Shown here: positions 1-7,222 of the stretch, in pieces
Numbering within the stretch: the first letter of the stretch is position 1
How the letters are laid out: each line of letters starts with the position of its first letter
From: an uncultured Lachnospiraceae bacterium
GTDB lineage: Bacteria; Bacillota; Clostridia; Lachnospirales; Lachnospiraceae
DNA length: 31,270 bases
Reading direction: 5' to 3'
NCBI GenBank assembly: GCA_910579935.1
Contig: CAJTVQ010000048.1
Span: 1-31,270 of the forward strand
Program-made: the position numbers and the translations under genes
The notes under the pieces: generated by a model
What the model was told of the DNA's origin: nothing
The model's database searches: none
The model's input: only the letters and a program-made list of their open reading frames with translations

Positions 1-43
1 TTTGCGGACTCAGACAAGTCAAATGTAAAGATTTATTTCTTAA

Positions 44-831
44 CAGTTCCTAACGGAAGATGTCTCAAACTATTGCGGGGAACTTCTGAAAAAGGGAAAG
101 ATTTCGGAGGAAGACAAAGAACTGTTTATCACTGCTGCCGCACGGATTCAGGCAGAGAAAACCAAGACTGCCTCCAGCACGCAGACCGCTGCCGGTTATA
201 CCTACTCACAGGAAGGTTACTTCAAAGCCCCCTATATCTTCACGATCGGCTGGAATCTGCACGAGAGCGAACGTGAAAACTATACCGATGCCGAAATACT
301 CACCCTGAACGACGGCACTGTCCTCACCGTTTTCTTCAATCCTTCCTGCCGGAATCTCATGCAGGACAGCGAAGCCGCCAAAATCCTGATTTCCTTATTG
401 AGCGAACTGAAAAAAGGAGGGGAAGGTACCAGCCTTCCGCTGAACCTTCCCCTCGTAGCCGGTATCCGGTACGTCGGAGACCAGGATGTTTACGAACTGG
501 CAGGACAGTATTATAAAGACGGAAATCCGCTACTCTTCACGGCTGTATTTTCCCAACTGGAGCAGGATACCCGGAAAGAATACCTGAACAAAGCTTACAG
601 CGAAGGGAACACCGCCTTTTTTGCGGCATCCGTCCACAAACTCATGCCGGACAATGCCATTCTCGATGCCTATGCACAAAAAGCCTACAAAGAGGATTCC
701 GTTTCCTTTTTTCCATCCTGACCGGATACATGGATGAAGAAAGACTGCAATACTGGACCGGCCGGGCAGGCGCGGACAAAAAAACAAGTTTTCTTTATGT
801 CTGTCTGAAAGCCGCGGACTCTGCGTATTAA
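44..831 (+). pseudogene. Decayed gene for a repeat-containing protein, 5'-truncated and frameshifted
   Basis: A plus-strand reading frame is open from 44 to 721 but has stops at 26-28 and 41-43 and no upstream start, so the N-terminus is missing. At 719-721 it hits a stop after a run of six T (707-712). Adding one T would let the protein run on through ILTGYMDEERLQYW to a TAA at 829-831, so a one-base homopolymer loss is the simplest explanation. The residual protein has roughly 28-residue repeats of the type AYxEGNxxFFxxxxxxL (for example AYSEGNTAFFAAS and AYKEDSVSFF). Such repeats resemble C-terminal tails of clostridial M56/BlaR1-like membrane proteins, but that is only a recollection of the style. 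No catalytic motif remains. Its restored stop shares bases with the convergent spoIIP stop at 828-830. An ATG at 359 could start a 120-residue fragment, but nothing supports its expression. Confidence 0.6.
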
Positions 832-2291
832 TTGCCCGCACCGTCCTGCCCTGTCAGCTCCACGCCTGCCGCTTCCCTCGCCACATCCCCTGTCTCCCCG
901 CTGAGCACTTTTGCAAGCACATGTGCCAACGGGTCACAGGCATTCATAATCTCTTCTACGGTATTGGTCTGCGCGCCCAGTTCGATCAGCATACACTTCG
1001 CCCGAAGATGCATGTTATAACGGTACGCTTTTAAATAAATCCGCCTGGCCACTCCCGGATAATACTCATTGCTTGCCACCTGCGCCTGAAACGAAAACGC
1101 CAGATTATCATTCACATAAGGATTTTCCAAATAATCAATGTCTCCGTTCTGCCTCGTCCTGCTCAGTCCGTTGAAAAACATGAACTGTGCCGTCGGGCGC
1201 CCCTGCAGCTCCACCATCAGTTTCTTCCCTTCCGGCACCGCATCCCGGTGCAGATCAATGACCACCTCAATGGAGGGATTTTCCGCCAGCAGCTGTTCCA
1301 ATGCAGGCAGCGAATTGGAATAAGCATAGTCTCTGGCCGTCACATCATATTCCCCCATATGGTGCAGCACCGCAAATCCATACTCCTCCCGCAGGATTTC
1401 CGCCAGGCGCTCCCCCGCCCCCACAATGGTAGTGGACGCATCCCCCTCCACGGAATCTGCAAACGCTTCCTGTGAATGGGTATGGTAGATCAGTATCTGC
1501 GGCTCTTCCCCTTCTTTTTTCACGCTCATGTCCCGCCCCAGCAGATTTTCAAGATTCAACTGCTTATCCGTAATGGAAGTGGTGCTGTCAATGGCATAAA
1601 ATGCAGACACGATGTCCTCGTATTCCCTCACTTCATCCCAGTCATAACAGTAACTCTTTTCCTCCGCTTTACGGAATCCGCCGCTTTCCTCCTGCCCGTC
1701 CTGCCCGTCCTCCCCGTCCGCAGCTTCTTTCGGTTCCTCTTCCGCTTCATTATGTAAGCTGTTTTCCTTCAGCATGGCACGCTGCAGATCCCCGTCTATG
1801 TGCAGTGCGTCATCCTCATATTCCAGGCCGTCCTCCCCCACATCCTTATGTTCTTCGTCCGTACCTTCCATACGGATAAGCAGATCATAAGTATCCGCAT
1901 CCTCTATGCTGACACTCCCCTCATTCCGCTCCTCGCTGTATTGGTACAAAGGCAGCGCAGAAAGCAGCACCTCATAAAAAAAACGTTCCGGTTTTACGGG
2001 CCTGCCTGTCTCTTCTTCCACAAAAGCAAAGACCGGCAGGTATGTCCTTTTTGTCTCTTCCTGCATCCATAAAACCGTTTTTTTCCAGATACCGGCCTGC
2101 TCCTTCTCCGGCTTTCCCGATAAAGCGCCGGCCACGGTACACAAAAAAGCCGCCCCTGCCAGCACCGCTGTGCCTATTCTTATCAATTTCCGCTTTATCC
2201 GTTTTTTTCTCCCGCCGTTTCCGGAATACAACCGCCTCACCTCTTTGCCATGGAACATGCCCCGCATCTGTCCAAAACGGATGTCAAACAT
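828..2291 (-). CDS. spoIIP: Stage II sporulation protein P (engulfment peptidoglycan hydrolase)
   Basis: SpoIIP works with SpoIID and SpoIIM to thin septal and peripheral peptidoglycan during forespore engulfment. Seen here are a basic N-terminus, one membrane segment (IGTAVLAGAAFLCTVAGAL), a long acidic linker, and a C-terminal catalytic domain with the motifs ILIYHTHSQEAF and VIDLHRD and a tail LIELGAQTNTVEEIMNACDPL, all characteristic of the family. At 487 residues it is longer than the Bacillus protein (about 400), largely because of the Glu/Asp-rich linker. It lies 30 nt downstream of gpr on the same strand, a classic pair. The start is uncertain: ATGs at 2291, 2267 and 2258 and a GTG further in are all possible and none has a perfect ribosome binding site. 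The stop overlaps the decayed gene on the other strand; no terminator is visible. Confidence 0.93.
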   Translation of the reverse strand: MFDIRFGQMRGMFHGKEVRRLYSGNGGRKKRIKRKLIRIGTAVLAGAAFLCTVAGALSGKPEKEQAGIWKKTVLWMQEETKRTYLPVFAFVEEETGRPVKPERFFYEVLLSALPLYQYSEERNEGSVSIEDADTYDLLIRMEGTDEEHKDVGEDGLEYEDDALHIDGDLQRAMLKENSLHNEAEEEPKEAADGEDGQDGQEESGGFRKAEEKSYCYDWDEVREYEDIVSAFYAIDSTTSITDKQLNLENLLGRDMSVKKEGEEPQILIYHTHSQEAFADSVEGDASTTIVGAGERLAEILREEYGFAVLHHMGEYDVTARDYAYSNSLPALEQLLAENPSIEVVIDLHRDAVPEGKKLMVELQGRPTAQFMFFNGLSRTRQNGDIDYLENPYVNDNLAFSFQAQVASNEYYPGVARRIYLKAYRYNMHLRAKCMLIELGAQTNTVEEIMNACDPLAHVLAKVLSGETGDVAREAAGVELTGQDGAGN

Positions 2292-2321
2292 GCCCTAGCC
2301 CATTATATGCCGGAAACCTTT

Positions 2322-3188
2322 CTATAATTCCAACGCCTCATTAATTGCATCACAAATAATATGGCTGATCTGTTTTACCTGATAATCCACATCCTTGCTC
2401 GTCACATACATATTATTCAGCTCCGTGAGATTAGCGGGCATCCTGCCCGATGTGGCATCGTTCACGATGGTCGCCGCATCCACTACCGTGGGAACCCCGA
2501 TGGCAATGACCGGCACCTCCAGACTCTCTTTGGTCAGGGCATTCCTGTGGTTGCCCACGCCGGAACCGGGATGGATGCCCGTATTCGTTATCTGTATCGT
2601 CCGGTTCAGCCGCTTCGTGCTCCGTGCCGCCAGGGCATCCACCACGATTACCAGATCCGGCCTTGTCTGTTCCACCACGCCGCGTATGATTTCCGCGCTC
2701 TCCATACCCGTTTTAGCCATGACTCCCGGCACAATGCTGCTCACCATATGCATCCGTGATTTATTATACGCCGCTTTCCCATACTCCTTCACCACGTGCC
2801 TTGTCACAAACAGGTTATCCGCCACATGGGGGCCCAGCGCATCCGCCGTCACATCCCTGTTTCCCAGCCCCACCACCAGTATGGACTGTTCTTTTTCCGC
2901 ATCCGGAATAATGCTTTTCAGCTGCCCGGCCAGCGCCGATGAAATCTCCTGGTGATAATCCTCTTCCGGTTCAATCATCCCGGGAGCTTCCAGCGTAATA
3001 TAGACGCCCATCGGTTTCCCCATTGCCCTGGCTCCGTTTTTTGTCTCAATCACCACCCTGGTCACGCGGATTTCATTTTTTCTGTCATAACTTTCCTCCA
3101 CGCTGACCCCGTGGATTTCTCCTTCCGCTTCTCCTATACCCTCTCTGGCTTCCAAAGCCAGATCCGTCCTTACCTGAAAACAACTCAT
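2322..3188 (-). CDS. gpr: GPR germination protease
   Basis: GPR is the aspartic endopeptidase (family A25) that cleaves small acid-soluble spore proteins at germination. It is made as a zymogen in the forespore. The N-terminus contains VRTDLALEA, which resembles both the self-cleavage site and the SASP cleavage site. The core has VVGLGNRDVTADALGP and VVDALAARS, holding the two expected acidic residues, followed by TNTGIHPGSGVGNHR and IAIGVPTVVDAAT. At 288 residues it is shorter than the Bacillus enzyme (about 370) but the core looks complete. The ATG at 3186-3188 is preceded by GGGAG at a good distance. It is co-directional with spoIIP and next to rpsT, a neighbourhood seen in many Firmicutes. 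A forespore sigma-G promoter is expected from family knowledge, but I could not find a convincing one with correct spacing. Confidence 0.95.
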   Translation of the reverse strand: MSCFQVRTDLALEAREGIGEAEGEIHGVSVEESYDRKNEIRVTRVVIETKNGARAMGKPMGVYITLEAPGMIEPEEDYHQEISSALAGQLKSIIPDAEKEQSILVVGLGNRDVTADALGPHVADNLFVTRHVVKEYGKAAYNKSRMHMVSSIVPGVMAKTGMESAEIIRGVVEQTRPDLVIVVDALAARSTKRLNRTIQITNTGIHPGSGVGNHRNALTKESLEVPVIAIGVPTVVDAATIVNDATSGRMPANLTELNNMYVTSKDVDYQVKQISHIICDAINEALEL

Positions 3189-3246
3189 CTGTCCGCTCCC
3201 AAACCTTTCCTTTGTTTAATCTATGCAAGTATGATTTTTGTGATAA

Positions 3247-3357
3247 AATGTTACCGCCTATACTCTTTGGTACGGGCTGCGCAGTAAATTCGCAGACCTG
3301 CCTGAACTGATACACTATGAGCAGCTGAAAGCTGTGAATGACATTGGCTGTGAATAG
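3247..3357 (+). pseudogene. Short coding-like remnant, C-terminal tail of an unknown protein
   Basis: Between gpr and rpsT one plus-strand frame, bounded by a TGA-TAA pair at 3241-3246 and a TAG at 3355-3357, encodes 36 residues including LWYGLRSKFADLPELIHYEQ and KAVNDIGCE. It has no ATG, no ribosome binding site and no start in frame. Its composition looks protein-like rather than like spacer, and it ends cleanly, so it may be the last exon-like scrap of a gene lost by deletion. I do not recognise the family. It could also be chance coding in a 340-bp intergenic stretch. Confidence 0.25.
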
Positions 3358-3391
3358 TAACTATTTTTTACAAAAATAAATAAAATATGTA

Positions 3392-3420
3392 TTGACATAC
3401 ACAAGCTCTTATTCTACAAT
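3392..3420 (+). promoter_or_regulatory. Sigma-A promoter of rpsT
   Basis: TTGACA at 3392-3397 and TACAAT at 3415-3420 are separated by exactly 17 bp, near the vegetative consensus. Transcription would begin near 3427, giving a leader of about 100 nt before the rpsT start. Its strength fits a ribosomal protein gene. Confidence 0.85.
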
Positions 3421-3431
3421 AATATGCATGT

Positions 3432-3469
3432 GTTTCCATTAAAACGTCCGTGTCCGGCTTAATGGAAAC
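3432..3469 (+). promoter_or_regulatory. Stable hairpin in the rpsT 5' leader
   Basis: GTTTCCATTAA (3432-3442) pairs perfectly with TTAATGGAAAC (3459-3469), an 11-bp stem closing a 16-nt loop. It starts about five bases after the expected transcription start and is not followed by a T run, so it is not a simple terminator. Ribosomal protein leaders in Firmicutes often hold structures bound by the encoded protein. Autoregulation by S20 is therefore a reasonable inference here, not shown. Confidence 0.6.
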
Positions 3470-3529
3470 CCTAAGGAAAATATTGACGAACCGTAATAAA
3501 AGAATCGAACACAATAGGAGGTGTAGGTC

Positions 3530-3793
3530 TTGGCTAACATCAAATCTGCGAAAAAAAGAATTTTGGTAAACCAAAAAAGAGCAGACAGGAACAAAGCTGT
3601 CAGATCCAGCGTGAAAACTGCCATTAAGAAAGTGAAAACTGCTATTGACGCGAATGACAAAGCAGCTGCTTCCACTGCATTAACAGCCGCTACTTCAGCA
3701 ATCAACAAGGCTGCTTCAAAGGGCGTATATCATAAAAATACCGCTTCCAGAAAAGTATCCCGCCTTGCCCAGGCTGTTAACAAAATGGCTTAA
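3530..3793 (+). CDS. rpsT: 30S ribosomal protein S20
   Basis: S20 is a primary binding protein of 16S rRNA in the small subunit. The 87-residue product has the hallmark start MANIKSAKKR, followed by a Lys/Arg/Ala-rich helical body and the tail SASKGVYHKNTASRK-like segment (AASKGVYHKNTASRKVSRLA), which is the full family length. The start codon is TTG at 3530-3532, placed eight bases after a perfect AGGAGG (3516-3521); there is no competing ATG. A TTG start in rpsT is also known in Escherichia coli, where it is tied to translational autocontrol. The gene has its own promoter, a hairpin leader and a terminator, so it is a single-gene unit divergent from gpr-spoIIP. Confidence 0.98.
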   Translation: MANIKSAKKRILVNQKRADRNKAVRSSVKTAIKKVKTAIDANDKAAASTALTAATSAINKAASKGVYHKNTASRKVSRLAQAVNKMA

Positions 3794-3819
3794 TCTTTGA
3801 TATATAAAACATAACAAAA

Positions 3820-3852
3820 ACAACCCATACCGTCATGTGGGTTGTTTTTTTA
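3820..3852. terminator. Bidirectional intrinsic terminator of rpsT and the TPM gene
   Basis: CAACCCAT and GTGGGTTG form a stem with a short loop around 3829-3836, followed by seven T on the plus strand. On the minus strand the same stem is followed by a T-rich tail (TTGTTATGTTTTATAT). It can therefore end both rpsT and the convergent gene at 3876-4754. Confidence 0.85.
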
Positions 3853-3875
3853 TGCCGCTGTTTATACAGACCGCA

Positions 3876-4754
3876 TTACCGGTGATGTCCCGCGCCGCCG
3901 TGATGTCCTCCATGGCTGTGGCTGCTGCCCCCGCCGCTTCTTCCGCCGCCGCTGCCGCTGCTTGTCTGAATCTTCCTCTTAGTCACCACTTTATTCACCA
4001 ATACATCTTCTTTTTTGTTCATATGCGGCCTGCCGCCGTTTACATAAGCTGCCGCCGTCACGGTCTTCTTCCCTTTTTTGCTGTTCCAGTGGACGGCTGT
4101 AAACAGCAGCATTGCCGCCAGGGCCACTGCAAAAAGGATGATATCCATTCCTGCAAAATCGAATGTATTCCGCCCGCTTCCCGTCATATCATGATAAAAT
4201 TCATTGATATAAGCCCGATACGCCTTGTAAGGTCTGCGCTCCACATAACGGTATACCACATCCAGCAGATGATTCATCATGGCCAGGTCATACTTTTCAT
4301 CCGCTTTTCCTGCTGCGCAGAGCCAGGTATACACATTTCCGTCCGATTCCCTGAACCAGTTATCTACCAGCAGGACGCCGTCTCCGGCCGGCCTGTCATA
4401 TCCGAACCCGTTCCCGTCATAGAACTCTTCCGCGTACACTCTTACAAACTCTTCATAGGGGACATACCCCTCCCTTCCTTTTGCATATTCCTCCAAAGAT
4501 TCATTCAGCGTAACAAGAACGATATCGCATCCTGTCTGACGTTCCCTTTTCGCGATCAGTTCCCGTAACCGTTCTTCTTCCTTTGCAGACAGAACCTCTC
4601 CGTAATCAAAAACCCTTTCGTCTGTCAGACATTTCCCGTTGGTACGTTCTCCCGCATCTGCCATGCCATGCAGAAGAAGAATCCCCGCATATACTGCCGC
4701 CAGCAGTCCGGTACAGATAAAATACCATTTAAAATAACGCATATACTGCTTCAT
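3876..4754 (-). CDS. TPM-domain membrane protein
   Basis: The 292-residue protein has a membrane segment near residues 8-28 and a TPM_phosphatase-type domain (about 40-195). This includes DYGEVLSAKEEERLRELIAK and TGCDIVLVTLN, typical of the family's start. A second membrane segment follows at about 205-228 (DIILFAVALAAMLLFTAV). The tail is rich in Ser, Gly and His (SSGSGGGRSGGGSSHSHGG and more), common in this family. Together this suggests an extracytoplasmic TPM domain held by two membrane helices with a flexible cytoplasmic tail. TPM proteins are implicated in membrane-protein maintenance and some have phosphatase activity, but the substrate here is unknown. It follows the zinc-ribbon gene by 66 nt on the same strand, so the two probably share a transcript and a task. 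An AAAGGA motif lies 12 nt before the ATG, a rather long spacing. Confidence 0.85.
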   Translation of the reverse strand: MKQYMRYFKWYFICTGLLAAVYAGILLLHGMADAGERTNGKCLTDERVFDYGEVLSAKEEERLRELIAKRERQTGCDIVLVTLNESLEEYAKGREGYVPYEEFVRVYAEEFYDGNGFGYDRPAGDGVLLVDNWFRESDGNVYTWLCAAGKADEKYDLAMMNHLLDVVYRYVERRPYKAYRAYINEFYHDMTGSGRNTFDFAGMDIILFAVALAAMLLFTAVHWNSKKGKKTVTAAAYVNGGRPHMNKKEDVLVNKVVTKRKIQTSSGSGGGRSGGGSSHSHGGHHGGAGHHR

Positions 4755-4820
4755 TCCAGTTTTCCATCCTTTCTGTACTGCCTGTATCCCGCTCTCTTTC
4801 CCATATGGGGATCTCCGTGC

Positions 4821-5804
4821 TCATATCACCTCCGCTATATGCAGCAGCAGCGACAGCGCCGACCAAAGAACGGCAAACACGGTAACGCTGTACGCCGCTG
4901 CCTTTTTCTTTGACACCGGCGTCGTACCTGTGATCTTTCCGGTCTGCCCGTTTACATAGAATTCATATTCCACGTCCTGATACCGGTACCGGTATCTCCA
5001 TACCGGAAGCAGGGCATAGTGCACGCTGCCGCGGTTCAGCTCCAGCCGTTTCCGCTCCTGCACCAATGTCGTATACCCGGAAACGGATTCCTTCAGCAGA
5101 CTGTCCGCATCCCTCTCTGCTTTCTCCTTTGCCCGGCCTTCCAGTTCCGCCGCCCCCATATTATAGATTTCCCCGTAGAAGCCCGACATGTATTCCTCCG
5201 TAAAACCCTCCAGCTGCTGGTAATCAAAGGGCTCCATCAGATCCATGGTATCATCCGGCATCTCTATGGAAGCATCCACCGGAATCCGTTCAAAATCAAT
5301 ATCCAGATTCCGCTCCACATGGTAATGGGAAGTCTCCGTATATTCCGTATTCCCACTGGTCCATACCCTTACTTTCGTTCCCATTCCCGCATAATCGTAC
5401 CGGGCGGCATAATCATACATCCAGAAAGGAACATAAAGTCCTTTCATTTCCTCTAACGTTGCTTCGGAAAGAAAACTGTCCGGCGTGAACACGCGGCTCC
5501 TGAATTCCTGCCTCATCCCCTCCACTGCACGGTCTTTTCCGATCTTGAAAGGGAGAATGAAATGCGGACGGTATTTTCCGTCCACTCTCTCATCCAGTAT
5601 CATATAACTTCCGCAGTATTCGCATTTACAGGTGGAATTGTATTCCTTTATATCCAGCGGCGCACCGCAGTTGATACATTCCGCTCCGGCGGCGCTGACC
5701 TCCTTTTCCCCACTGTCAGTCCCGTCACAATGCGGACAGAACATTTTGTTGTGTTCCGGACTGTATACCACATTTCCCCCGCAGTTCCTGCATCTGAATA
5801 ACAT
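4821..5804 (-). CDS. Zinc-ribbon membrane protein
   Basis: The 327-residue protein begins with two zinc-ribbon modules: CRNCGG and CPHCDG, then CINCGAPL and CEYCGSY, four CxxC knuckles within the first 65 residues. A middle region follows with the motif LYVPFWMYDYAARYDYAG, and near the C-terminus come ALLPVWRYRYRYQDVEYEFYVNGQTGKITG and one membrane helix (AAAYSVTVFAVLWSALSLLL). This layout matches a family often annotated as TFIIB-type zinc-ribbon or primosome-like zinc-finger proteins in clostridia. That naming reflects only the ribbon; no DNA-replication role is implied. AGGAGG lies seven bases before the ATG. Pairing with a TPM-domain gene recurs in related bacteria as far as I recall, suggesting a joint membrane-quality or envelope role (inference). 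Confidence 0.8.
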   Translation of the reverse strand: MLFRCRNCGGNVVYSPEHNKMFCPHCDGTDSGEKEVSAAGAECINCGAPLDIKEYNSTCKCEYCGSYMILDERVDGKYRPHFILPFKIGKDRAVEGMRQEFRSRVFTPDSFLSEATLEEMKGLYVPFWMYDYAARYDYAGMGTKVRVWTSGNTEYTETSHYHVERNLDIDFERIPVDASIEMPDDTMDLMEPFDYQQLEGFTEEYMSGFYGEIYNMGAAELEGRAKEKAERDADSLLKESVSGYTTLVQERKRLELNRGSVHYALLPVWRYRYRYQDVEYEFYVNGQTGKITGTTPVSKKKAAAYSVTVFAVLWSALSLLLHIAEVI

Positions 5805-5914
5805 CCTTTTCCTCCTATTCCAGTTCCGTAAGTCCCACTCCCAGACACATCCCGGCAGAGAAACTCCGGTGTCTTACGTCCCCTGAGTTCCTTTGGTGTC
5901 TGTACACTGTTAAC

Positions 5915-7009
5915 TTAATATACGATTCGGTCTCTGCCTGCTGTTTTTCCTTTGTATAGTTTTCCGTCTGCCTCGCTGACGGAATAGTCTATCCCCCGCT
6001 GGAAGTCGAACTCGCTCAGTCCGAATGTCATCGTTACCTTTATCATCTCATCCTTGTAAGGAATTGTCATCTTCTTCAGCTTTTCCCGTAATTCTTCTAA
6101 AAAGATCAGTGCTTCATCGCCATTGAGATTGCGGAAGACGAATAGAAACTCTTCGCCGCCCCACCGGCTTACTTCCCCGCATTTCTCTATCTTTTCCTTA
6201 AAGACAGCCGCTAAACTCTTCAGTACGATATCCCCGCACTCATGTCCGTATGTATCGTTGACCCGCTTGAAAAAATCGATATCCCCGATGGCCACTGATA
6301 AGTTATCAATCTTCCGCTTTCTGTAATCATCGATTGCCTTTTCCAGATATTCCCTCATACTGCGCCGGTTCAGAAGCCCGGTCAGCGGATCGACCGATGC
6401 CTGACGATGCAGCTTTTCATTGTATTGTATGAGTTTTTTCTCCATCTCCTGCGAATCTTTGGCAAACACCATCAGAATAACCGCTATCGCCGTAAACGTA
6501 AATATGGTATTGATGAACTGAAACAAAACGCGGGCCCCGGAATCCAGCACGCAGTGCGGCGGATAGAAGTTCGTATACGCATAGAGCAAAAGCCGCAGGG
6601 CACATGCTGCCAGCCCGATTATGACTTTCCATGCCGCCCCATAACACACCGTAAAACATAAAACCACCAGCACAAAAATGAAATGCTGCGCACCGCAGTC
6701 CCATCCGAATTCCCATATGAATCCAATCACCCAGCACACCATTATGGCGTGGGAAACTATGACTGCCATGCCCGTTTTATTCAGATAGGTGGTATAGAAC
6801 GCTGCCGCGAACGCACAGAAACAGGGAACGCACCATATAAGCAGCTGTACTTCTTCCGACACAAAAGAAAAGAACAGAAGACTTAAAAAATAAATGCACA
6901 TGATAATTGCGTGCAGTCTTAATATCACTGAAACTTTTTTCGTTTCGTTTTCGTTTTTTACATCCTGGAATATCAGCTTCTTTAAGTCCTGAAATACCAT
7001 AGGTTCCAT
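5915..7009 (-). CDS. Membrane diguanylate cyclase (GGDEF)
   Basis: The enzyme makes cyclic di-GMP from two GTP. About 200 N-terminal residues form several hydrophobic helices (for example LHAIIMCIYFLSLLFFSFV and ITFTAIAVILMVFA-like segments), then a short coiled linker leads into a complete GGDEF domain. Visible motifs are DPLTGLLNRRSM, the metal-binding GDIDFFKRVNDTYGH, the active-site RWGGEEF and the C-terminal ADGKLYKGKTAGRDRI. No RxxD inhibitory site precedes GGEEF. I place the start at the ATG at 7007-7009 (364 residues), preceded by GTGGGGAAG. The frame is open further upstream, but a strong promoter at 7074-7102 means those codons lie in or before the leader. It is divergent from a second GGDEF gene. 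What the membrane domain senses is unknown. Confidence 0.9.
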   Translation of the reverse strand: MEPMVFQDLKKLIFQDVKNENETKKVSVILRLHAIIMCIYFLSLLFFSFVSEEVQLLIWCVPCFCAFAAAFYTTYLNKTGMAVIVSHAIMVCWVIGFIWEFGWDCGAQHFIFVLVVLCFTVCYGAAWKVIIGLAACALRLLLYAYTNFYPPHCVLDSGARVLFQFINTIFTFTAIAVILMVFAKDSQEMEKKLIQYNEKLHRQASVDPLTGLLNRRSMREYLEKAIDDYRKRKIDNLSVAIGDIDFFKRVNDTYGHECGDIVLKSLAAVFKEKIEKCGEVSRWGGEEFLFVFRNLNGDEALIFLEELREKLKKMTIPYKDEMIKVTMTFGLSEFDFQRGIDYSVSEADGKLYKGKTAGRDRIVY

Positions 7010-7073
7010 CTTCCCCACACTCTCTCGAATTGCTATAAAATAATCCCCTTCCGTTTTTACATAACATATCGCC

Positions 7074-7102
7074 ATTATATCCCAACCGGCTCCAATTATC
7101 AA
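7074..7102 (-). promoter_or_regulatory. Sigma-A promoter of the 5915-7009 cyclase gene
   Basis: On the minus strand TTGATA (7102-7097) and TATAAT (7079-7074) are spaced by 17 bp. Transcription would begin near 7067, about 58 nt before the chosen ATG at 7009. This fixes the shorter start for the gene. A TATAAT on the plus strand at 7164-7169 is a plausible -10 for the divergent cyclase, though its -35 is poor. Confidence 0.75.
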
Positions 7103-7222
7103 CTTTTAACAGATAAAAACCACGAAAACGGGAAATTTTATTTTATTTTTACGGAATCTATAGTATAATAATGAAAGCAAAAATACGGATTGGGAAAATC
7201 AGGAATTCAGAAAGGATCATAC

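Noticed and set aside
36..54. TTTCTTAACAGTTCC shared with 26286-26300, and looser GGAACTGT-like words at 8276, 19094 and 22147.
   Set aside because: A single 15-base match between two places in 31 kb of biased composition is close to chance expectation, the 8276 copy is coding, and the others are imperfect. No element boundaries are visible.
4729..4824. A 31-codon minus-strand frame whose ATG overlaps the zinc-ribbon gene's stop (ATGA) and runs into the start of the TPM gene.
   Set aside because: The overlap looks like coupling, but the peptide has no recognisable feature and runs out of frame over the TPM gene's start. Chance is more likely than a real gene.
7009..7102. N-terminal extension of the first cyclase (MAICYVKTEGDYF).
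   Set aside because: A strong promoter with its -10 at 7074-7079 lies within it, so these codons are mostly leader; the ATG at 7009 has a good ribosome binding site.
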